From contig JBEVNX010000152.1 of NCBI GenBank assembly GCA_040507895.1, forward strand, positions 1 to 11,834: a stretch of 11,834 nt of DNA, given 5' to 3'. Below are positions 7,033 through 11,834 of the stretch, piece by piece. This DNA is from JBEVNX01 sp040507895. GTDB lineage: Bacteria; Desulfobacterota; Binatia; JACPRU01. The notes below the pieces were generated by a model. It was not told where the DNA came from and made no database searches. It saw nothing but the letters and a program-made list of their open reading frames with translations. The position numbers were made by a program, and so were the translations under genes. The number at the start of each line of letters is the position of its first letter. Positions within the stretch are counted from its first letter, which is position 1.

Positions 7033-8970
7033 TCACGCCGCCAGCGCGCACTTGTCCTTCAGGTCGCGGAGCACATCGCGAGCCGACTCGCCGTCGATGA
7101 ACATGCGGTGCCAGATCTCCAAATTGACGAGTAGCCACAGCCGATCCCCGTGGTCTTCGACGCCGCGACGATGGCGCTCCACGAGGCGTCGCAACGCGTC
7201 ACCGGCCAGCAGGCCGCGCCGCGCTGTCCGCTCGCTCAGCACGAACTCGTCGACGATCGGCGAGAAGGCCGAGCGCAGCCAATTCGAGATCGGCACCGGA
7301 AAGCCCATCTTGCGACGCGTGAGAATCTCGGGCGGCACGAGCCCGTCGAGCGCCTTGCGCAACACGAGCTTGGTCCGACCGCGCGAGACCTTGAAGCGCG
7401 CGGGAATCGTCGCCACGTGCTCGACGAGATGATGATCGAGAAACGGCACGCGGCTCTCGATCGAGGCGGCCATGCTCATTTGGTCCTGCTTCATCAGCAG
7501 CTCGACGAGGTAAGTCTGCAAGTCCACGTAGCTCAGTCTCTCGAGTGTTCCGCCCAGCGCCTCGTCGAACAATCTCAAGGCCACGCCGTGCGGATCGCGA
7601 GCGACGAGCAAGTTCGGATCGCAAAGCAACTCCTTCTGCATACCGACCGGAAATACCGCGAAATTCTCGTAGCGAAGCCCACGAATGTCCGGCTCGAGGG
7701 CGAGAAATGTGCGACGCGCGTAACGCCCCAGGCGGCTCGGCAACCGTTCGGTCAGTCGGCGGATCCCTTCACGGAGCACGTGTGGCGCTAGGGTTCCGTA
7801 AACTCGCCCGAACGCTACGTTCCAAGCCGTGACGGGATACCAATTGTATCCGAGGAACAGCTCGTCCGCACCTTCGCCGGTGAGCACGACCTTGACGTGA
7901 TCCTCGGCGAGCCGCGACACGAAGTAGAGGGGCACGCTGGACGTGAAGGCGATCGGCTCGTCCTCGTGCCAGATCAGGCTGGGTAGAGTGCGAAAGAACT
8001 CCTCGGGTGAAACGACGATCTCGGAATGGTGTGAGCGAATCGAGCGAGCGGCCAAGCGAGCGAACGACAGCTCGTTCGCCGCCGGGTCCGAAAAACCGAC
8101 TGCGAACGTTCGGATCGGACGATCGACGAGGGCCGCCATGAGGGCCGCTAGGCCGCTCGAATCGAGGCCGCCCGAAAGAAAGAGGCCGAGCGGGACGTCG
8201 CTCATCAGGTGGCTCTGGACGGCGGCTTTCAGGCGCTCCCGGAGGTCCATCGCACACTGTTGGAGCGAGCCGACGGGCTGCTCGGTCGTCGCGCGAGGCA
8301 CTTGCCAGTAGCGGCGGTCCTCGAAGCCCTTCGGCGCCGACCATGACAAGGTCCGTCCCGGCAGCAGCTTGCGGATGCCGCGAAAGAACGTCTCGTCGCC
8401 GGCGACGAAGCGGTTGGCGAGGAATTCGGGAACGATGTCGCGGTTGAGCTCGGGGCGGATACCGCCGGCGGCGAGAATGGCCTTGATCTCCGAGCCGAAC
8501 AGGACCTCCGTCGGCGTGATCGCATAGTAGAGCGGCTTGATGCCGAGCCGGTCGCGGGCGAGCAGTAGGCGTCTGCGGGCGCCGTCCCACAAGGCGAAGG
8601 CGAACATCCCGTCGAGCCGCTCCACGCAGGCATCCGCGGCTTCCTCGTAGGCGTGGAGGATCGTCTCGGTATCGCAGCGGGTGCGATAGCGGTGTCCTGC
8701 CGCCTCGAAGCGCGGCTGAAGGTCGGGGTGGTTGTAGATCTCGCCGTTGAACGTGATCCACACCCGACCGTCTTGGTTTCGCATCGGCTGATGGCCCGCC
8801 GCGACGTCGACGATCGAGAGGCGGCGATGGCCGAGCCCGATCGGCCCGTCGATCCACAACCCGGCGTCATCTGGCCCGCGGTGCCGAATGGCGTCGCACA
8901 TCCTCCTCAGGCGGTCTTCCTCAACGCGCGCCCGTGGATCGAGCTTCAGGATGCCTGCAATTCCGCACAT
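7033..8970 (-). CDS. asnB: Glutamine-hydrolysing asparagine synthase (AsnB-type amidotransferase)
   Basis: This is a complete 645-residue class II glutamine amidotransferase fused to an ATP-dependent synthetase domain. Known members make asparagine from aspartate, glutamine and ATP. I fixed the start at the ATG giving MCGIAG so that Cys2 becomes the N-terminal nucleophile; upstream codons would bury it. Glutaminase motifs are HRRLSIVD (48-55), NGEIYN (75-80) and CDTE (99-102). The synthetase domain has the pyrophosphatase loop SGGLDSS (266-272), GEGADE (365-370), MKQDQMSM (493-500), IESRVPFLD (504-512) and KMGFPVP (554-560). All key residues look intact, so it should be active. The gene overlaps the preceding glycosyltransferase by 25 nt and has a weak GGAA ribosome site. 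Its place in a glycan locus suggests it may amidate a sugar acid, as proposed for WbpS-type enzymes, rather than serve amino-acid metabolism. That is inference. Confidence 0.93.
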   Translation of the reverse strand: MCGIAGILKLDPRARVEEDRLRRMCDAIRHRGPDDAGLWIDGPIGLGHRRLSIVDVAAGHQPMRNQDGRVWITFNGEIYNHPDLQPRFEAAGHRYRTRCDTETILHAYEEAADACVERLDGMFAFALWDGARRRLLLARDRLGIKPLYYAITPTEVLFGSEIKAILAAGGIRPELNRDIVPEFLANRFVAGDETFFRGIRKLLPGRTLSWSAPKGFEDRRYWQVPRATTEQPVGSLQQCAMDLRERLKAAVQSHLMSDVPLGLFLSGGLDSSGLAALMAALVDRPIRTFAVGFSDPAANELSFARLAARSIRSHHSEIVVSPEEFFRTLPSLIWHEDEPIAFTSSVPLYFVSRLAEDHVKVVLTGEGADELFLGYNWYPVTAWNVAFGRVYGTLAPHVLREGIRRLTERLPSRLGRYARRTFLALEPDIRGLRYENFAVFPVGMQKELLCDPNLLVARDPHGVALRLFDEALGGTLERLSYVDLQTYLVELLMKQDQMSMAASIESRVPFLDHHLVEHVATIPARFKVSRGRTKLVLRKALDGLVPPEILTRRKMGFPVPISNWLRSAFSPIVDEFVLSERTARRGLLAGDALRRLVERHRRGVEDHGDRLWLLVNLEIWHRMFIDGESARDVLRDLKDKCALAA

Positions 8971-10028
8971 GCCGTCGTTCCATGATACGCTACGATCCAC
9001 CCTAGGCGCACGCGCGACCAGGTGTATTGTTCGAGCTCTCGACGCGCGCGTCGGGCCATGGAGCGCGCCTGCTGCGGGTCGCCCAGCAGCCGCTCGATGG
9101 CGCCGGCCATCGCCTCGGGATCGTTCGGATCCACCACGGCCCCCGTCTCGCCCTCCCGCACGAGCTCCGCGATCCCTCCGGTCGGCGTGCTGACGACCGG
9201 CAAGCCGGCCGCGAACGCCTCGAGCACCGACAGCGGCTGGTTGTCCACGACCGAGGAGTTCACGAACACCTCCGCCTCGTCGAGGACTCGGGGTATCGCT
9301 TCGGGCTCCATGCGACCGACGAACGAGATTCCGTTCGCGCCGAGCAATCCGGCCAGATCGCGCAGCATCTTTGCTTCGCTGCCTTCACCGATGATCGTGA
9401 GTGTCGCCCCCGGATAGCGCTCGCGTAAACGTGCAAACGCGCGAATCGTGTTGTCGATGCGGTAGTACGGCTCGAGGTTGCGCGTCGAAACCAGGTGCGG
9501 CTCGGAAAGCGAGCGCTCGCGAAAGTGGAACCGAGAAACGTCTAGCACGTTGTGTACCACCCGGGTTTGATAGCCGTATCGCGCGAACACGTCGCCGAGG
9601 TATCGCGAAGGGACCACGATCTCGTGCGCCATTCGTAGCCACGGGTGGACGAGGACGCCCCAACGAGCGAGGTGATCGTCCGCCTCGCCGCTATGGTAGT
9701 TCAAGATCACCCTCTTCCGCAGCAAGCGGCCGACGAGCATCGCCGGCACCGGTGCGAGCAAGAAGGACCAATAGGACGCAGCGAACACGTGCGCCACGTC
9801 GACCTTGCGCAGCGCACATAGGCTCGGCAGGTACCGGAACTGATTTATCAGCGTGCGCAAGAGCGGGATGCGACGGACCCAGGTCAGCCACCGAGGCAAC
9901 CAGGGGTGGATGGGCACGAACGTGATCCGGTACCCTTCCGCCTCGAGCTCACGGGCCAGGATGCGAGCCTGGATCCCTTGCCCTCCAATGATCTCGAGCC
10001 CCGCAGCTACGATCGCAACGTGCGCCAT
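8946..10028 (-). CDS. GT4-type glycosyltransferase
   Basis: The product is a 360-residue GT-B fold retaining-type glycosyltransferase of the GT4 family, probably acting at the cytoplasmic face with a nucleotide-sugar donor. The N-terminal lobe carries IIGGQGIQ (13-20), the glycine-rich acceptor loop, and NYHSGE (110-115). The C-terminal lobe begins near LVSTRNLEPYY (179-189) and has TIIGEGSE (211-218). The donor-binding segment NSSVVDNQPLSVLEAFAAG (257-275) carries Asp262 and Glu270, a D-x7-E version of the usual E-x7-E. The start is the ATG at 10028, 6 nt after the upstream stop, with GGAG at 10041-10038 inside the upstream gene's last codons. The final codons overlap the asnB start, so co-translation is likely. 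The sugar linked is unknown. Confidence 0.9.
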   Translation of the reverse strand: MAHVAIVAAGLEIIGGQGIQARILARELEAEGYRITFVPIHPWLPRWLTWVRRIPLLRTLINQFRYLPSLCALRKVDVAHVFAASYWSFLLAPVPAMLVGRLLRKRVILNYHSGEADDHLARWGVLVHPWLRMAHEIVVPSRYLGDVFARYGYQTRVVHNVLDVSRFHFRERSLSEPHLVSTRNLEPYYRIDNTIRAFARLRERYPGATLTIIGEGSEAKMLRDLAGLLGANGISFVGRMEPEAIPRVLDEAEVFVNSSVVDNQPLSVLEAFAAGLPVVSTPTGGIAELVREGETGAVVDPNDPEAMAGAIERLLGDPQQARSMARRARRELEQYTWSRVRLGWIVAYHGTTACAELQAS

Positions 10029-10034
10029 GCCCTA

Positions 10035-11147
10035 CTACTCCTGCCCGAGGAGCCCGCCGTAGACGCTTTCGAGCTCGCGGATCATGCTCTCGGTCGAGAA
10101 CCGACGGCGGATTCTCTCGAGCGCCGCGTCGCCAAACCGCGCCGCTTCGTCGGGATTCTCGACGAGCCGAGCGATGGATTCCGCGAGCGCGCCGGGATCG
10201 CGGGCCGGGACGAGAAGACCCGTCGCCCCGTCTTCGACGAGGAGAGGATTGCCTCCCACGCGCGTCGCGACGACCGGCAGGCCGCTCGCCATCGCTTCCA
10301 GGATCCCGTTCGAAGACGCCTCGCTGTGCGAGGGCAACGCGAACACGTCCGCAGATCGCAGCACGGCCTCGGGCGCCTCCGTTCTTCCCCGCAGCTCGAG
10401 AGTGCCGTCGAGACCGAGAGCGAGCGCCCGCGCCTCGAGCTCCCCCCGCAGCGGACCGTCTCCCCAGACCTGAAACCGGCAGGCCGGCAAGCGCCTGCGA
10501 AGGATGGCCGCGGCATCGAGAAGATCGGTCAGGCCCTTCTCGGGGCGCAGGTTGGCGAGCGTCACGACGGTCACCGGATCGGCGGCCGAGCGCGGCTCCC
10601 CTCGCCGCGGCCGGAAGCGCGCGAGGTCGACGCCGTTTCGCACCACCGTCAGCCGGCTCGCGGCGATCCGGCCGGAGCGGACCAACGCGTCGCGAACCGC
10701 CTCGGAGTTCACCACGACGAGGTGAGCGAACTGCAGCGCGAGGTCGTGGACCCGTTGGCGGGGCGCGGATCGCAGATTCCCCAGGTCGCGCTGGCTCGCG
10801 ATCGCCGTGCTTCGCCCCGACAATCGCGCCGCAGGCACGCACAACAAGTTGCTGTAGAAATCGAAGGAATGGACGATGCGAACGTCGTGAGCGCGAAGCT
10901 CACGCACCAACGGCACCAGCGCCGACACGAAGCCCACGGGGCGCAGCGAGCCACGGCCGGCACGCCCGATCGATACCCCGGCCGCCTCGAGCCGGGAGCG
11001 AAGCGGCCCTTCGGGGCGCATACAGCTCACACGCACGTCGAATCGGGAGCGATCGAGGCGGCATGCCACCTCGGCGAACTGCCCCTCGGTACCGCCGAGC
11101 TCGAGGGTACCGCCGACCAACAGGATCGTGGGCCGGGCCCCGCTCAT
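10035..11147 (-). CDS. GT4-type glycosyltransferase
   Basis: This is a 370-residue GT4-family glycosyltransferase with all usual signatures. The N-terminal lobe starts with ILLVGGTLELGGTEGQ (8-23), where GGTEGQ is the acceptor-side glycine loop. NGVD (171-174) leads into the C-terminal lobe, followed by LANLRPEKG (197-205), GDGPL (229-233) and LPSHSEASSNGILEAMASG (271-289), holding the E-x7-E pair Glu276 and Glu284. I chose the ATG at 11147 because it shares ATGA with the upstream TGA (11146-11144), and the GT-B fold begins directly after it. A longer open frame continues upstream to 11483 but lies across the amidotransferase gene and is probably a shadow. The gene ends with GAG-TAG, whose GGAG doubles as the ribosome site of the next gene. 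It probably adds one sugar to a lipid-linked intermediate. Confidence 0.91.
   Translation of the reverse strand: MSGARPTILLVGGTLELGGTEGQFAEVACRLDRSRFDVRVSCMRPEGPLRSRLEAAGVSIGRAGRGSLRPVGFVSALVPLVRELRAHDVRIVHSFDFYSNLLCVPAARLSGRSTAIASQRDLGNLRSAPRQRVHDLALQFAHLVVVNSEAVRDALVRSGRIAASRLTVVRNGVDLARFRPRRGEPRSAADPVTVVTLANLRPEKGLTDLLDAAAILRRRLPACRFQVWGDGPLRGELEARALALGLDGTLELRGRTEAPEAVLRSADVFALPSHSEASSNGILEAMASGLPVVATRVGGNPLLVEDGATGLLVPARDPGALAESIARLVENPDEAARFGDAALERIRRRFSTESMIRELESVYGGLLGQE
10038..10043 (-). promoter_or_regulatory. Ribosome binding site CAGGAG of the GT4 gene at 8946-10028
   Basis: CAGGAG lies inside the last sense codons (Gln-Glu) of the preceding gene. Nine nucleotides separate its GGAG from the ATG at 10028, a normal spacing. 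It fixes the start of the downstream gene. Confidence 0.65.
11144..11147 (-). promoter_or_regulatory. ATGA stop/start overlap (translational coupling)
   Basis: The TGA of the amidotransferase (11146-11144) and the ATG of the GT4 gene (11147-11145) share a 4-nt ATGA. This arrangement usually lets terminating ribosomes restart on the next gene. It also supports the chosen GT4 start. Confidence 0.8.
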
Positions 11148-11834
11148 TCGGGGACGGCCTCGGACAGTCGAGCGAGTGAGCGGTCCAGAACCAACAGCGC
11201 CCAAAGACGGCGGCAATGGTCGTCGCGCCGCATGCGCGAGAATCGCTCGAGAAGCTCGCGCACCCCGGCCGCGCGGATGCCAACATCCTCGAGGCGGCCC
11301 GTGCTGGCCAGGCGCTCGTGGAAGAAGCTCGGCACGTCGCTCGTGAACCATTTCTGCAGCGGTACCGCGAACCCCTGCTTCGGGCGGTTCAACACCTCCG
11401 CGGGTACCCGCGAGCGTAGCGCCCGCTTGAAGAGATACTTTGTTTCCCTCGCTCGCATGCGCAAATTCGGGGGCAAGCGGCAAGCGAACTCGACCAATGG
11501 CGGATCGAGCATGGGCACCCGCGTTTCGAGCGACGCGAGCATCGACATGCGGTCGACTTTCGTCAGGATGTCGCCGGGGAGGTACGTCCGCATGTCGAAA
11601 TACTGCAGACGCGAGAGCGTATCGAGCCCCTCCGAGCGACGCAGCGGCTCCTCGAGGATCCTTTGGAGCGCCGCGGGCGACGCTTCGGTCGCCGGCTCGA
11701 GAAGCGCCTCTAGGGCACGCGGCGGAAACGTAGAGATCTCTTCCAAGTAACGGGGCATCTGGGGGAGCGAGAGGGAATAGAGATAGTTCTTGCCGGGGGT
11801 TCCTTCCGGCATCAGCGCGCTCACGGCACGCAAG
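11144..11834 (-). CDS. asnB: Asparagine synthase-like amidotransferase, C-terminal part (truncated by window edge)
   Basis: About 229 residues of the synthetase domain's end are visible; the N-terminal part, with the glutaminase Cys and ATP loop, lies beyond the right edge. Signatures are YLPGDILTKVDRMSM, LETRVPMLD and KQGFAVPLQKWF, which match the substrate-binding part of asparagine synthases. It differs from the complete copy at 7033-8970: here the sequence is LPGDILTKVDRMSM, there LVELLMKQDQMSM. The two are therefore distinct subfamilies and not a recent duplicate. No real start is in the window (the first full codon is TTG, probably internal). The stop overlaps the next start (ATGA), which places it in the same transcript. 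Whether it still has glutaminase activity cannot be judged from here. Confidence 0.88.
   Translation of the reverse strand, partial: LRAVSALMPEGTPGKNYLYSLSLPQMPRYLEEISTFPPRALEALLEPATEASPAALQRILEEPLRRSEGLDTLSRLQYFDMRTYLPGDILTKVDRMSMLASLETRVPMLDPPLVEFACRLPPNLRMRARETKYLFKRALRSRVPAEVLNRPKQGFAVPLQKWFTSDVPSFFHERLASTGRLEDVGIRAAGVRELLERFSRMRRDDHCRRLWALLVLDRSLARLSEAVPE

Noticed and set aside
11148..11483. Upstream extension of the GT4 gene at 10035
   Set aside because: It lies over the conserved C-terminal end of the amidotransferase. The ATGA overlap at 11147 and the immediate start of the GT-B fold favour the shorter form.
9906..11750. Long plus-strand open frame (614 codons) antisense to three genes
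   Set aside because: It lies opposite three genes with clear family motifs. Its translation is Arg/Ala/Ser-rich without any recognisable domain, as expected for a shadow frame in GC-rich DNA.

Overview
The window is a GC-rich, gene-dense stretch in which every convincing gene is on the minus strand. It reads from about 11834 down to 6 as one run of nine genes for building a surface or extracellular polysaccharide. Genes are separated by 0 to 32 nt or overlap (two ATGA-type 4-nt overlaps, one 25-nt overlap). The only larger gap is 60 nt, before the last gene. This looks like a single long transcript whose promoter lies beyond the right edge. No RNA gene, CRISPR array, insertion sequence, phage gene or integration scar is visible.

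Order in the direction of transcription: (1) C-terminal part of an asparagine-synthase-type amidotransferase, cut by the window edge (11144 to the end); (2) GT4-type glycosyltransferase (10035-11147); (3) second GT4-type glycosyltransferase (8946-10028); (4) complete AsnB-type glutamine-dependent amidotransferase (7033-8970); (5) membrane-bound GT2 glycosyltransferase (5837-7000); (6) poorly characterised protein with an ADHFEP motif and several His clusters, resembling a polysaccharide deacetylase/metal hydrolase (4680-5822); (7) third, divergent GT4-like glycosyltransferase (3487-4683); (8) polytopic GT39/ArnT-like glycosyltransferase that should use a lipid-phosphate sugar donor (1713-3470); (9) exported right-handed parallel beta-helix protein (6-1652).

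A plausible division of labour, by inference: the cytoplasmic GT4 enzymes and the GT2 enzyme build a lipid-linked repeat unit, the AsnB-like enzymes amidate a sugar acid or other carboxyl group, and the ADHFEP protein trims an acyl group. The GT39 protein would add a sugar on the outer face of the inner membrane, and the beta-helix protein would bind or process the exported polymer. Flippase, polymerase, export, chain-length and initiating sugar-phosphate transferase genes are not in the window and would be expected in the flanks.

High GC, the beta-helix family (N-terminal region starting VPAGGNLQAALDAAKPGD, C-terminal DGRDLGA) and the mix of transferases suggest an environmental Acidobacteriota-, Myxococcota/Deltaproteobacteria- or Rokubacteria-like organism with a double membrane. 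This placement is a guess from protein style. The locus looks like an ordinary though partly uncharacterised glycan cluster; I do not see a clearly new defence, mobile or RNA-based system.
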